A stretch of 64,000 nucleotides of DNA. Source: JASHPR01 sp963808705 (GTDB lineage: Bacteria; Actinomycetota; Actinomycetes; Streptosporangiales; Streptosporangiaceae). Location: positions 372,001 to 436,000 of the forward strand of contig CAWEHB010000007.1 in assembly GCA_963808705.1 (NCBI GenBank), written 5' to 3'. Position numbers and translations under genes: made by a program. A model generated the notes under the pieces. That model searched no databases. It saw nothing but the letters and a program-made list of their open reading frames with translations, and was not told the DNA's origin. This document shows, piece after piece, positions 26,001-35,798 of the stretch. Position 1 is the stretch's first letter; each line of letters opens with the position of its first letter.

Positions 26001-26068
26001 CCAGGGAGGGCCGTGCCGCCGCGAGCGGGACCGGTTCCGATGGCGGAGAGGACGAGAGTTCGGAATGA
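23018..26068 (+). CDS. cvnA: Conservon sensor histidine kinase-like protein CvnA (copy 3)
   Basis: 1016 residues. N-terminal membrane segment (SWRLIALIAIPTITAMAFGGV), NIT-type extracytoplasmic region with a different sequence from copies 1 and 2, second membrane segment (AIQTGIEVLAVLIIVLMITIVVA), then HAMP, dimerisation and HATPase domains almost identical to copy 1 in DNA (24167-about 25007), with ELVENA and DQGVGMG. The Pro/Ala-rich tail has its own sequence until GWASPADEGWRAAEVVHAPSSGG, where it again matches copy 1. ATG 23018 overlaps the leader stop; an in-frame ATG at 23003 is an alternative start. Confidence 0.9.
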   Translation: MTDQSDTGQALAADQRPASAAAEAPDLPKEGEQRTADRKRSRFALRNWRVSWRLIALIAIPTITAMAFGGVRIQEAMRSASSYQRVETLAELGNSVTRLANAMEDERDQLAGYIANNRPRPLPTSITKAYHTTDLAADQVSTLARAIGPSYPAQVQNDLAAVVDRLDDLGHYRDAATTSRAPALTVIDDYSEAIADLFTLNDQIAQGSSDPTLANNVRALGALSRTEDQATQQRGILYAALLAGQFDPGAAAALTGAQSQQAAEFAEFQSDASIDEQQVYSDTVAGPAVDEAQAMELQAIASGGGANGGNLVVTVPPSAVGVPATWYTDMSTYVNDIRKVQQGLVDQTISQSQALHAAATRTAIQTGIEVLAVLIIVLMITIVVARSMVRPLRKLRTGALEVAGLRLPAAVRRMSETDGEGVPLEVEPIDVDSSDEIGEVARAFDQVHREALRLAANEAALRGNVNAMFVNLSRRSQSLVERQIRLIDDLEQGEQDPERLSSLFQMDHLATRMRRNSENLLVLAGHEEARRWNQPVALVDVLRAALSEIEQYERVTLNVQPGIAVRGQAVSDVVHLTAELVENATSFSAADTPVTIAGHLLSSGGVLLEITDQGVGMGAEEMAHANWRLDNPPVVDVAVSRRMGLFVVARLAARHGIRVRLRPSGSGGLIALVWLPDEAIMHEAPDGSSGQRSGSAVPEPVIGPVTDGAFAGAGANGALTSAWADLSWGIRAEQETTGAAQSLRAASRQADAEGTGLGPKRVPGAGPRPGGSGWGTTGPLPAFRTVPRPASNGGSEPAVTGPQPVLGAGPVTSAGPAAGTDADTPAPAEAADAPAAAAFDSVATGSWPGDGGADAALSSPHSVLGAPAATWEAGTSRGAVIVPPADGLGKGNRLPIFEAVESDWFRRGRQAVGRAVGHDGEASNGWASPADEGWRAAEVVHAPSSGGVTSAGLPKRVPRANLVPGAAAAAGASAMAPVRSAAATRDRFASFQRGSREGRAAASGTGSDGGEDESSE

Positions 26069-26202
26069 GGCGTGACATGAGGCCGCTGTGGTGGTGTCAT
26101 GCTTAGGGCACGCGGTCGGCCTGGCGGCTGGGTTGTGGCCTGGGCGGTCGCGGCGGGTGTCGCGGTGGTGGCTGGTGGCGGTGTGGGCAGGAGGGAGCGG
26201 TC

Positions 26203-26640
26203 GTGAGTCCGCTGGTGCGTCCGGCGCAGGACCTGAACTGGCTGATCACGAATTTCGTGGAGCGGGTGGCTTCGGTTGCGCATGCGATTGTGGTGTCGTC
26301 GGATGGGTTGCCGATGGCGTTTTCGCAGGGGTTCCCGCCGGATCGGGTGGATCAGCTGGCGGCGGTGACGTCGGGGCTGACGAGTTTGACGCAGGGGGCG
26401 TCGCGGGTTTTTGAGGGTGGCGCGGTTACTCAGACTGTGGTGGAGATGCAGCGCGGGCTGCTGGTCGTGATGGCGATTAGTGACGGGTCGAGCCTGGCGG
26501 TGCTGGCGGCGGCGGATTGTGATATGGGGCTGGTGGCGTATGAGATGGCGTTGCTGGTCGAGCGGGTGGGTAGTGCGCTGACGCCGGAGGTGCGTAACGC
26601 TGCGTCGTCGTCTGGGTGGCGGGAGGATGGCGGGCTGTGA
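26203..26640 (+). CDS. cvnB: Conservon roadblock/LC7 protein CvnB (copy 3)
   Basis: 145-residue roadblock/LC7 protein, the same as copy 1 in sequence and start (GTG after AGGAGGGAG). Because CvnB, CvnC and CvnD of copies 1 and 3 are the same proteins, they could in principle exchange partners between the two conservon complexes; only the CvnA sensors would keep the inputs apart. Confidence 0.92.
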   Translation: MSPLVRPAQDLNWLITNFVERVASVAHAIVVSSDGLPMAFSQGFPPDRVDQLAAVTSGLTSLTQGASRVFEGGAVTQTVVEMQRGLLVVMAISDGSSLAVLAAADCDMGLVAYEMALLVERVGSALTPEVRNAASSSGWREDGGL

Positions 26641-26646
26641 GAGGAG

Positions 26647-27204
26647 ATGCCGGTGTCGGTCCCGGGCCGGGATGACCGGGCGCCTGCTGGTGGCAGGTAT
26701 GGGCCGCGGCCGGGTAATGGGGTGCCCGGGCCGGGGTTTGATGCTGCCGCGGGTGAGGGTCTGGGCGGCGGGCTTGCGGGGCTGGGCGGGGTCGGGCCGG
26801 CGGAGGCTGGTGCGGGTGGCGGGGGGCTGGGTGATCGCCGGCTGGGGGCGGCGGCGGGGGATGGTGCGGGGCGTTCGCTGGTGCGTCCGTATGCGGTGAC
26901 GGGGGGGCGGACGCGGCCGCGGACTCAGCTGGAGATTGAGGCGATGGTCGCGGCGGCGCATTATGAGGCGCGGGATTTGTCGGTGCTGAGCCCGGAGTGT
27001 CAGGCGATTTTGGGGTTCTGCCGGGACTGGCGGTCGGTGGCGGAGATTTCGGCGGTGTTGCGGATGCCGCTGGGGGTGGCCCGGATTCTGGTTGCGGATA
27101 TGGCGGTGGAGGGGCTGGTGCGGATTCATCAGCTGGATCATGCGCAGGGTCGCCCGGACCTTAACTTGCTGGAGAGGGTGCTTAGTGGACTTCGCAAGCT
27201 CTGA
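26647..27204 (+). CDS. cvnC: Conservon DUF742 protein CvnC (copy 3)
   Basis: 185 residues, the same as copy 1: low-complexity N-terminus, then the DUF742 domain from LVRPYAVTGGRTRPRTQLEIEAMV. It overlaps cvnD3 by 20 bases. The start is again close behind GAGAGGAG. Confidence 0.9.
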   Translation: MPVSVPGRDDRAPAGGRYGPRPGNGVPGPGFDAAAGEGLGGGLAGLGGVGPAEAGAGGGGLGDRRLGAAAGDGAGRSLVRPYAVTGGRTRPRTQLEIEAMVAAAHYEARDLSVLSPECQAILGFCRDWRSVAEISAVLRMPLGVARILVADMAVEGLVRIHQLDHAQGRPDLNLLERVLSGLRKL

Positions 27205-27784
27205 GGCGGTCTCGGGCGTGGCGGCTGAGGCCGCGATGACGTCGGTGAAGATTGTGGTGGCTGGCGGGTTTGGTGTGGGGAAGACGACGTTTGTGGGGTC
27301 GGTGTCGGAGATCACGCCGCTGACGACGGAGGCGGTGATGACGTCGGCGAGTGACGGGCTGGATGATCTGTCGCATACGCCGGATAAGACGACGACGACG
27401 GTGGCGATGGATTTCGGGCGGGTGACGCTGGACGCTGGTTTGATCTTGTATTTGTTCGGGACGCCGGGGCAGCACCGGTTCTGGTTTATGTGGGATGACC
27501 TGATTCACGGGGCGATCGGGGCGGTGGTGCTGGTGGATACGCGGCGGCTGGCGGATTCGTTCCCGGCGGTGGATTATTTTGAGTCGGCGGGGTTGCCGTT
27601 CATTGTGGCGGTGAATGGTTTTCACGGGGATTTCCCGCATGAGGTGGGGGATGTGGCGGAGGCGTTGTCGGTGAGCGCGCATGTGCCGGTGATCGAGTGT
27701 GACGCGCGGGATCGGCGCTCGACCAAGTCGACGCTGATCTCGCTGGTCGAGCACGCGATGGCCATGCAACTCAGCCCCCGCTGA
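27185..27784 (+). CDS. cvnD: Conservon Ras-like GTPase CvnD (copy 3)
   Basis: 199 residues, the same as copy 1, GTG start inside cvnC3. Unlike copy 1, it is followed on the same strand, 4 bases after its stop, by a peptide-binding lipoprotein gene, so this conservon is probably transcribed together with the transporter genes downstream. Confidence 0.92.
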   Translation: MDFASSEAVSGVAAEAAMTSVKIVVAGGFGVGKTTFVGSVSEITPLTTEAVMTSASDGLDDLSHTPDKTTTTVAMDFGRVTLDAGLILYLFGTPGQHRFWFMWDDLIHGAIGAVVLVDTRRLADSFPAVDYFESAGLPFIVAVNGFHGDFPHEVGDVAEALSVSAHVPVIECDARDRRSTKSTLISLVEHAMAMQLSPR

Positions 27785-27788
27785 ACCG

Positions 27789-29612
27789 GTGATGCGTATG
27801 CGATTCCGGAGACGAGTTCGGTTACTGGCCCTGGTCGGCGTGGTCGGCCCGGTCCTGCTGGCCGCCTGCACGTCGAGTAGCTCACCGGGGACCGCGGCGC
27901 AGCCCCGGGTCAGCGGCGGAACGGCCACGGTGGCGCTGGCCCCGGGAGACCAGTTTGACTACATCCTCCCGCTGCTGGACGACGAGGATGCGACCGGCGC
28001 CAACATCGAGTACTCCGAGTACCTCATGTGGCGGCCGTTGTACTGGTTCGGCGGTCCCGGGTACGTCGGGCTGAACGCGCGGTACAGCCTGGCCGACCCG
28101 GCCACGATCACGTCTGCCGGCGGCCAGACTACGGCCACGATCCAGCTCAAGCCGTACCGCTGGTCCGATGGCCAGCCGGTCACGAGCCGGGACGTTCAGT
28201 TCTGGTTCAACGTGCTGGCCGCGGACAAGACGAACTGGTGGGGCTATTCTCCCGGAGAATTCCCGGACAACGTGACCGCGTTCAAGATCCTCAGCCCCAG
28301 CCGTTTTTCCCTCACATTCAAGGGCAGCTACTCATCGACCTGGCTGTACAACGAGCTCGGCCAGCTCATCCCGATCCCCCAGCACGCCTGGGACCGCGAG
28401 TCGGCCGGCGGGGCCGTGGGCAACTACGACCTCACCCCGGCCGGGGCCAGGGCGGTCTACGGTTTCCTCGCCGCCCAGAACAAGGACCTCTCCACCTACG
28501 CCACGAACCCGCTCTGGCAGGTGGTCGACGGCCCGTTCCGGCTGAGCAGCTACACCGCCTCGACCGGTGATGCCACCTACACCCGCAACACCCGGTACTC
28601 AGGGCCGGCCACGGGCTCCATCCACGCGCTGCGCGTGCTCAGCTTCACCAGCGACGCGGCCGAGTTCGATTCCCTGCTGTCGGCCGGCGGCATCAGCTAC
28701 GGCTACCTGCCGTTCAACGATGCCGCGCAGGTGGCCCGGGTCACCGCGGATGGCTACAAGGTCGAGGCCTGGCCGACGTGGGGCATCACGTACATCTCCC
28801 TGAACTTCGCGTCGCCGCAGGTAGGGGCGATCTTCAAGCAGCTTTACGTGCGCCAGGCGATGCAGCGCCTGATCAACCAGGCCGCCTATATCAGCACGTT
28901 CCTGCAGGGCTACGGCAACGCGACCTACGGTCCCGTGCCGCTGGTGCCCAGCAGCCAGTTCGTGTCCAGCGCCGAGCGGCACAACCCGTATCCGTACGAC
29001 CCGGCGGCGGCAACGGCCCTGCTCCGCGCCCACGGGTGGCAGATCGTGCCCAACGGCGCGGACGTGTGCACGCGGCCCGGGGCGGGCCCGGACGAATGCG
29101 GCGCCGGGGTGGCCTCCGGAGCGAAGCTGTCCTTCTCACTCCAGTACTCGACCGGCAGCCAGGGAGTCGACGAAGAGGTCGCGGCCCTGCAGTCATCGTT
29201 CACGCAGGCCGGCATCCAGCTGGCGCCGAGCGGCGCGCCGTTCGACACGGTGGTCGGGAATGATGTGCCCTGCTCCAAGAGCGGCTGCTGGCAGCTGAAC
29301 TACTACGGCCAGGGATGGTATTTCGATCCCGGTTACAACGATCCCGACGGCTCGGCCATCTTCCAGTCGGCCGGAGCGGACAACGGCGGCTCCTACGACA
29401 GCCCGCAGGCCGATGCCCTCATGGCCGAGCTGCCGTCCGGCGGCTACCCGGCGCTCTACTCCTACGAGGACTACCTCGCGCAGCAGCTGCCGGTCCTGTG
29501 GATGCCTCAGTTCGACAGCCAGATCTCCGCGGTGAGCAACAAGCTCCAGGGCGTGTACCCGCAGGACCCGGACGGCAATGTCTACCCGGAGAACTGGTAC
29601 TTCGTTAAGTAG
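27789..29612 (+). CDS. Extracellular solute-binding lipoprotein, family 5 (second peptide system)
   Basis: 607-residue (from GTG 27789; ATG 27792 is possible) SBP_bac_5 lipoprotein with lipobox LLAAC (Cys27 counting from the GTG). Family blocks include YRWSDGQPVTSRDVQFWFNVL and LYVRQAMQRLINQAAYISTFLQGYG. Four Cys in the C-terminal half (CTRPGAGPDECG and CSKSGC) may form disulfides. It has no good ribosome site and starts 4 bases after cvnD3, so it is probably translated by coupling. It should serve the ATPase at 31672 and the permeases at 33817-35713. Confidence 0.92.
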   Translation: MMRMRFRRRVRLLALVGVVGPVLLAACTSSSSPGTAAQPRVSGGTATVALAPGDQFDYILPLLDDEDATGANIEYSEYLMWRPLYWFGGPGYVGLNARYSLADPATITSAGGQTTATIQLKPYRWSDGQPVTSRDVQFWFNVLAADKTNWWGYSPGEFPDNVTAFKILSPSRFSLTFKGSYSSTWLYNELGQLIPIPQHAWDRESAGGAVGNYDLTPAGARAVYGFLAAQNKDLSTYATNPLWQVVDGPFRLSSYTASTGDATYTRNTRYSGPATGSIHALRVLSFTSDAAEFDSLLSAGGISYGYLPFNDAAQVARVTADGYKVEAWPTWGITYISLNFASPQVGAIFKQLYVRQAMQRLINQAAYISTFLQGYGNATYGPVPLVPSSQFVSSAERHNPYPYDPAAATALLRAHGWQIVPNGADVCTRPGAGPDECGAGVASGAKLSFSLQYSTGSQGVDEEVAALQSSFTQAGIQLAPSGAPFDTVVGNDVPCSKSGCWQLNYYGQGWYFDPGYNDPDGSAIFQSAGADNGGSYDSPQADALMAELPSGGYPALYSYEDYLAQQLPVLWMPQFDSQISAVSNKLQGVYPQDPDGNVYPENWYFVK

Positions 29613-29650
29613 CTCACGATGAGGTAGCCACCACGACCACAGGAGCACCG

Positions 29651-31675
29651 TTGCCCGTTCGGGCCGAGTTTCCCCGCCCCGTACGCGTCATCCAGCACGA
29701 ATGGATCCCGATGCCGGACGGCTGCCGGCTGGCCGCACGGATCTGGCTCCCCGCCGACGCCGAGCGCGAGCCGGTGCCCGCGATCCTCGAGTACGTCCCG
29801 TACCGGAAGAACGACGGCCTCGTGCTGCGGGATGCCCCGATCCACCACTACTTCGCCGGGCACGGTTACGCCTCGGTCCGGGTGGACATCCGGGGCAGCG
29901 GCGACTCCGACGGCATCCTGGAGGACGAGTACCTGCCGCTGGAGCTCGAGGACGGGGTGGCGGTCATCCGCTGGCTGGCCTCGCGCTCGTGGTGCAGCGG
30001 GAAGGTAGGCATGATCGGCAAGTCCTGGGGCGGCTTCAACGGGCTGCAGGTGGCCGCGCTCCGCCCGCCCGAGCTCGCGGCGGTGATCAGCGTCGCGTCC
30101 ACCGACGACCGCTACGCCGACGACGTGCACTACATGGGCGGCTGCGTGCTGGCGTGGGCCATGCTGCCGTGGGCCTCGACGATGCTCGCCTACAACGCGC
30201 TCCCGCCGGACCCTGCCGTGGTCGGCGAGGCGTGGCGGGAAACCTGGCGGCAGCGGCTGGACCAGACCCCGCCGTACATCAACGCCTGGCTGGCCCATCA
30301 GCGCCGCGACGAGTTCTGGCGCCACGGATCGGTCGGCGAGGACTTCGCGGCGATCCGCTGCCCGGTCTACATGGTCGGCGGCTGGACCGATTCCTACCGC
30401 AACGCGATCCTCCGGTTCCTGGAGGGCTACCCCGGGCCGTGCAAGGGCCTGATCGGCCCCTGGGGACATGACTATCCCGAGGACGGCGCGCCCGGCCCGG
30501 CGATCGGCTTCCTGCAGGAGGCGGTGCGCTGGTGGGATCACTGGCTGAAAGACCAGGACAACGGGGTAATGGACGAGCCGAAGCTGCGGGCGTGGATGCC
30601 GCAGGCGCACCGGCCGGCGTCCGGGTACCTGACCCACCCGGGCCGCTGGCTGGCGGCCGGCCGCTGGCCGGCCCCGGAGGCCGGGACGCGCCGCTTCCGC
30701 CTCGGCCCGGGGACGCTCAGCGCCGCAGGATCGCGCGAGGCCGGCGGCGAGACAGAACTGCGGATCCGCGGCGTGCAGGCCGCCGCCGGGGACCTGGGAC
30801 AGTGGGGTGGGCACGGTGATGCCCTCGAGTTTCCTGGTGACCAGCGGCCCGAGGACGGGCAGTCGCTGAGCTTCGACACCGGGCCGCTGGACGAGACCGC
30901 GGAGATCCTCGGCGTTCCCGTCGCCCAGCTCGAGGTGGCCGCGGACCAGCCGCTGGCCCTCGTCGCCGTGCGGCTCTGCGATGTCTGGCCGGACGGCGCC
31001 TCGACGCTCATCACCCGCGGGCTCAAGAACCTCACGCACCGCAGCGGCGACTCCCGCCCGGAGCCGATCGTCCCCGGTCGGCGCTACCTGGTCGACGTCC
31101 CGCTCAACGCGATCGGCTACCAGGTCCCGGCCGGGCACCGGCTCCGGCTGGCGGTCTCGCCGACGTACTGGCCATGGGCCTGGCCGTCACCGGATCCTGT
31201 GACGCTGAGCCTGTTCACCGGCGGCTCAGCGCTTGACCTGCCGGTCTGGACCGATCCTGGCGAGCACGTGCCGCCCGCGCATTTCGCGGTGCCCGAGCGC
31301 GCCCCCATGCCGCCGCACGAGCCGCTCGGCGCCGAGTCCGGGCGCGAGGTCCGGCGCGACGTAGCGGTCGGCGCCGTCGAGGTGATCAACACGGTGAACG
31401 ACGGCCACCGGCTGACCGGCGACGGGCTCGAGTACCGAGAGCACGAGCGGGACGTGTACCGCATCGTCGAGGGCGCGCCGCTGTCGGCCGCGGTGGAGTG
31501 CGAGCGCGAGTTCTCCGTGGGACGAGGGGAGTGGCGGGTCACGGTGCGGACCGCGAGCACGATGTCGGCCACCGCGAGCACCTTCCAGGTGACGAACGTG
31601 CTGCACGCCTACGACGGCGATGACCGGGTCTTCGCCAGAACGTGGGACGCCGAAGTGCCGCGAGACCACGTATGA
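29651..31675 (+). CDS. CocE/NonD-family serine hydrolase (X-Pro dipeptidyl-peptidase S15 type)
   Basis: 674-residue alpha/beta hydrolase with the C-terminal jelly-roll domain of X-Pro dipeptidyl-peptidases and cocaine esterase. N-terminal IPMPDGCRLAARIWLP; nucleophile elbow GKSWGGF about residue 123; acid in GGWTDSY; histidine in GPWGHDYPEDG. Start is TTG 29651 after CAGGAG. It lies between the peptide-binding protein and the transporter ATPase, and its TGA overlaps the ATPase ATG (ATGA), so an intracellular role in trimming imported peptides or hydrolysing an imported ester/amide fits. No signal peptide is seen. The exact substrate is unknown. Confidence 0.9.
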   Translation: MPVRAEFPRPVRVIQHEWIPMPDGCRLAARIWLPADAEREPVPAILEYVPYRKNDGLVLRDAPIHHYFAGHGYASVRVDIRGSGDSDGILEDEYLPLELEDGVAVIRWLASRSWCSGKVGMIGKSWGGFNGLQVAALRPPELAAVISVASTDDRYADDVHYMGGCVLAWAMLPWASTMLAYNALPPDPAVVGEAWRETWRQRLDQTPPYINAWLAHQRRDEFWRHGSVGEDFAAIRCPVYMVGGWTDSYRNAILRFLEGYPGPCKGLIGPWGHDYPEDGAPGPAIGFLQEAVRWWDHWLKDQDNGVMDEPKLRAWMPQAHRPASGYLTHPGRWLAAGRWPAPEAGTRRFRLGPGTLSAAGSREAGGETELRIRGVQAAAGDLGQWGGHGDALEFPGDQRPEDGQSLSFDTGPLDETAEILGVPVAQLEVAADQPLALVAVRLCDVWPDGASTLITRGLKNLTHRSGDSRPEPIVPGRRYLVDVPLNAIGYQVPAGHRLRLAVSPTYWPWAWPSPDPVTLSLFTGGSALDLPVWTDPGEHVPPAHFAVPERAPMPPHEPLGAESGREVRRDVAVGAVEVINTVNDGHRLTGDGLEYREHERDVYRIVEGAPLSAAVECEREFSVGRGEWRVTVRTASTMSATASTFQVTNVLHAYDGDDRVFARTWDAEVPRDHV

Positions 31676-33846
31676 CCCAGCGCGCGGCGACCGCGGGCGT
31701 ACTCGAGATCGAGGGGCTGCGGACGTTCATCAGGCAGCGCTCCGGCGTGGTCCGCGCGGTGGACGGCGTCAGCTTCGCCGTGGCGCCGGGTGAGACGGTC
31801 GGCCTGGTCGGCGAGTCGGGCTGCGGAAAGACGATGACCGGCCTGTCGGTCATGGGTCTGCTGCCGGGCGGCGGCTTCATCGCCGAGGGCGCGGTCCGCT
31901 TCGGCGACGCCGACCTGGCCGCGCTGAGCGAGCCGCTGATGCGGCGGATCCGCGGGAACGAGATCGGCATGGTGTTCCAGGATCCGATGACGTCGCTGAA
32001 CCCGACGATGACGATCGGCCATCAGATCGCCGAGGTGGTCCGGCAGCACCGCAAGGTCTCGAAGCCGGACGCGATGGCCCGGGCGCAGGAGGTTCTCGGG
32101 CTGGTCGGGATGCCGCGGCCGGCCGAGCGGCTGTCGTCCTACCCGCACCAGCTCTCGGGCGGGATGCGCCAGCGCGCCATGATCGGGATGGCGCTCGCCT
32201 GCGAGCCGAGGCTGCTCATCGCCGACGAGCCGACCACGGCGCTCGACGTCACCATCCAGGATCAGATCCTGGTGCTGCTCGACGAGCTCAAGGAACGCCT
32301 CGGGATGTCCGTCCTGCTGATCACCCATGACCTGGGGGTGATCGCGGGCCGGGCAGACCGCGTGCTGGTGATGTACGCCGGCAAGATCGTCGAGGAAGCC
32401 GCGACCGGCGACCTGTTCCACCGCGCCCGCCACCCCTACACGGCGGCGCTGCTGGCCTCGATCCCCCGGCTGGACCAGCCGGCCTCGCGGCCGCTGTACG
32501 CCATCCCGGGCCTGCCGCCCGACCTGGCGAACCCGCCGGCCGGATGCCGGTTCGCGCCGCGCTGCCGCTTCGCCAGCGATGAGTGCACCGCCAGCGAGCC
32601 GGTGCTCGGCGGGCCGGACCCGACTCACCCGTACGCCTGCTTCCACCCGGTCGGGCCGGACTCGGTGCCGGCCACGCCGGAGGCCGCGGCCGGCCGCGGG
32701 CCCGCGGATCCCGGCCCCGGCGATGACCTGCTCGTCCTGGACCACGTGGTGAAGGAGTTCCCGGTCACGGCCGGCGCCGTGTTGCGGCGACAGGTCGGCA
32801 CGGTGAAGGCGGTCTCGGACGTGACGCTGGCGATCCCCCGCGGCGGGACGCTGGGCCTGGTCGGCGAGTCTGGGTGCGGGAAGACGACCATCGGCCGGAT
32901 GGTCGTCGCCCTCGAGCGGCCCACCTCAGGACGGGTGATCTTCGAAGGACAGGATCTCGGCCGCCTCTCGGGCGCGCGCCTGCGGCAGGTCCGCAAGGAT
33001 CTCCAGCTGATGTTCCAGGATCCTTACGCGTCGCTCGACCCGCGGATGCGGGTGGGCTCGATCCTGCGGGAGCCGCTGCAGATTCAGGGCCTCGGGAGCC
33101 GGGCCGAGCAACGGCAGCGCGTCGCCGACCTGCTCGACGAGGTCGGCCTGAACCCGCGATCTATGCAGCTGTACCCGCACGAGTTCTCCGGCGGCCAGCG
33201 GCAGCGGATCGGCCTGGCCCGCGCCCTCGCGCTCTCGCCCAAGCTCATCGTGGCCGACGAGCCGGTCTCGGCGCTCGACGTCTCGATCCGCTCTCAGATC
33301 CTCAACCTCATGCGGCGGCTGCAGGCCGCTCACGGGCTCACGTACATCGTGATCTCGCACGACCTGTCGGTGATCCGGTACCTGGCCGACCAGGTCGGCG
33401 TGATGTACCTGGGCAAGCTGGTCGAGGTGGGGAGCAGCCGCGACGTGTACGAGCGCCCGGCGCATCCCTACACGCTCGGGCTCCTCAATACCATCCCGGT
33501 GCCCGATCCGGATGCGGAGCACGCCAAGCAGGGAATCGCGGTGTCCGGCGAGCTTCCGTCGGCGGTCACCCCGCCCTCGGGCTGCCGGTTCCGGACGCGC
33601 TGCCCCCTGGCGCGGGAGATCTGCGCGGCCGAGGAGCCGGCGCTGCGGTCCTTCGGCGGTGACCACCGGGCCGCGTGCCATTTCCCGCTCCAGACCCCGG
33701 CGGCCGCGTGCTTACCGGCCCCGTGGTTACCGGCCCCGTGGTTACCGGCCCCGTGGTTACCGGCCCCGTGGTTACCGGCCCCGTGGTTACCGGCCCCGTG
33801 GTTACCGGCCCCGTGGTTACCGGCGCTGCAGCCGGACATCCAGTGA
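31672..33846 (+). CDS. Peptide/nickel ABC transporter, fused double ATPase with LPAPW repeat tail
   Basis: 724-residue fused DppD-DppF ATPase. Domain 1: GESGCGKTM, LSGGMRQRAMIGMAL, LLIADEPTTALD, then a Cys-containing oligopeptide C-terminal region (GCRFAPRCRFASDEC). Domain 2: GESGCGKTT, FSGGQRQRIGLARAL, LIVADEPVSALD, second Cys region. After HRAACHFPLQ the protein continues into seven LPAPW repeats (about 681-715) encoded by a 15-bp minisatellite, unlike normal members. ATG 31672 overlaps the hydrolase stop. Its 3' end overlaps the convergent permease gene by 30 bases. Confidence 0.92.
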   Translation: MTQRAATAGVLEIEGLRTFIRQRSGVVRAVDGVSFAVAPGETVGLVGESGCGKTMTGLSVMGLLPGGGFIAEGAVRFGDADLAALSEPLMRRIRGNEIGMVFQDPMTSLNPTMTIGHQIAEVVRQHRKVSKPDAMARAQEVLGLVGMPRPAERLSSYPHQLSGGMRQRAMIGMALACEPRLLIADEPTTALDVTIQDQILVLLDELKERLGMSVLLITHDLGVIAGRADRVLVMYAGKIVEEAATGDLFHRARHPYTAALLASIPRLDQPASRPLYAIPGLPPDLANPPAGCRFAPRCRFASDECTASEPVLGGPDPTHPYACFHPVGPDSVPATPEAAAGRGPADPGPGDDLLVLDHVVKEFPVTAGAVLRRQVGTVKAVSDVTLAIPRGGTLGLVGESGCGKTTIGRMVVALERPTSGRVIFEGQDLGRLSGARLRQVRKDLQLMFQDPYASLDPRMRVGSILREPLQIQGLGSRAEQRQRVADLLDEVGLNPRSMQLYPHEFSGGQRQRIGLARALALSPKLIVADEPVSALDVSIRSQILNLMRRLQAAHGLTYIVISHDLSVIRYLADQVGVMYLGKLVEVGSSRDVYERPAHPYTLGLLNTIPVPDPDAEHAKQGIAVSGELPSAVTPPSGCRFRTRCPLAREICAAEEPALRSFGGDHRAACHFPLQTPAAACLPAPWLPAPWLPAPWLPAPWLPAPWLPAPWLPAPWLPALQPDIQ
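33712..33827. repeat. 15-bp minisatellite at the ATPase / permease 3' junction
   Basis: Seven units of gtggttaccggcccc (the last altered to end gcgct) from 33723, preceded by a partial unit. On the plus strand they code LPAPW repeats; on the minus strand the last unit provides the TAA stop (33817-33819) of the permease gene. The leuS array at 56886 uses gtggttaacagcccc, differing at two positions. Confidence 0.95.
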
Positions 33847-34765
33847 GTCGCGCAGGCCGTCGCCGATGAAGTTGAAGGCCACCACCGTGAGCACGATCAT
33901 GAGGCCGGCCGGGTAGATCTCCCACCAGTAGCCGTCGTAGAGGAAGTTGACGCCGTCCTGCAGCATCCCGCCCCAGGTCGCGGTCGGCGGCGGCAGGCTG
34001 AAGCCGAGGTAGCTCAGCACGGCCAGGGTCAAGATCGCGTCGGCGACCTGGAACGTCGCGTTGACCGTGATCGTCCCCATGGTGTTCGGCACGAGGTGGC
34101 GGACGATGATCCGGCCGGACCGGCCGCCCATGGTCCGGACCGCCTCCACGTACTCCCGGACCCGCAGGCTGAGCGTCTCGCCCCGGACCAGGCGGGCCGG
34201 CCCCAGCCAGGACAGCAGGGACAGGACCAGGATGAGGAGCAGGAGCGTGGGCTTGAACTCCGAGGCCAGGTCGATGAAGAGGTAGACGACGGGGACGGCC
34301 AGGACGATGTCCACGATCCGCATCAAGACCGCGTCGGTCGGCCCGCCGAAGTAGCCGGAGATGACGCCGTAGAGCACGCCGAACCCGGTGGCCACCAGCG
34401 CGACCGCGACGCCCACCAGCAGCGAGCTCTGCCCGCCGACCATGAGCCGCCCCAGCACGTCGTAACCCAGGTCGGTGGTGCCCAGCGGGTGCTCGGCGCT
34501 CGGCGGCTGGTTGACCTGCAGGAGGTTGGTGTGAACCTGGTCGGTGTGCCAGAACAGCGGGCCGGCGAAGCAGAACAGCGCCACCAAGGCCACCAGGATG
34601 AGCCCGGCCAGCGCGAGCCGGTTCTCCGCGAACGCGCGCAGGATCATCCGCCAGGCCGCGTCCTGGCGGACCGCCTGCCCGCCCTCGGGGATGGCCGCGC
34701 CCGGGCCCGCGTCGGCGCCGGCGGCCGCGGTGAGCGCGTCGGCGGGGTGGCGGCGGTCGTCGCGG

Positions 34766-34773
<8 letters not shown>
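33817..34773 (-). CDS. Peptide/nickel ABC transporter permease, DppC type (second system)
   Basis: 318-residue permease. Cytoplasmic N-terminus of about 50 residues, first helix LALAGLILVALVALFCFAGPLFW, HPLGTTDLGYDVLGRLMVGGQSSL (DppC block), EAA loop VRTMGGRSGRIIVRHLVPNTM. ATG 34773 overlaps the stop of the upstream permease (ATGACTGA); a longer frame starts two residues' distance further upstream of a second Met but lacks a better site. It is transcribed toward its own ATPase gene and ends inside that gene's repeat array. Confidence 0.91.
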
Positions 34774-35713
<940 letters not shown>

Positions 35714-35798
35714 CTAGTCAGGGTAATGGCCTCGGGCCTGGGCCCGGATGCGGATATCGTGCACGGGTGGCCGCAACCGCCCGGATCCCGGAGACGCC

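Larger units (their letters stand above)
26065..27784 (+). repeat. Long direct repeat, copy 3 (end of cvnA through cvnD)
   Basis: Partner of 7007-8726, apparently without differences, ending at the cvnD stop codon. It contains the end of cvnA, the 134-base spacer, cvnB, cvnC and cvnD. Confidence 0.85.

Noticed and set aside
33712..33827. Direct repeats that might be a CRISPR array
   Set aside because: Units are contiguous 15-mers without spacers, inside a coding frame. The same holds for the arrays in leuS, dnaE2 and the kinase, and no cas genes are present.
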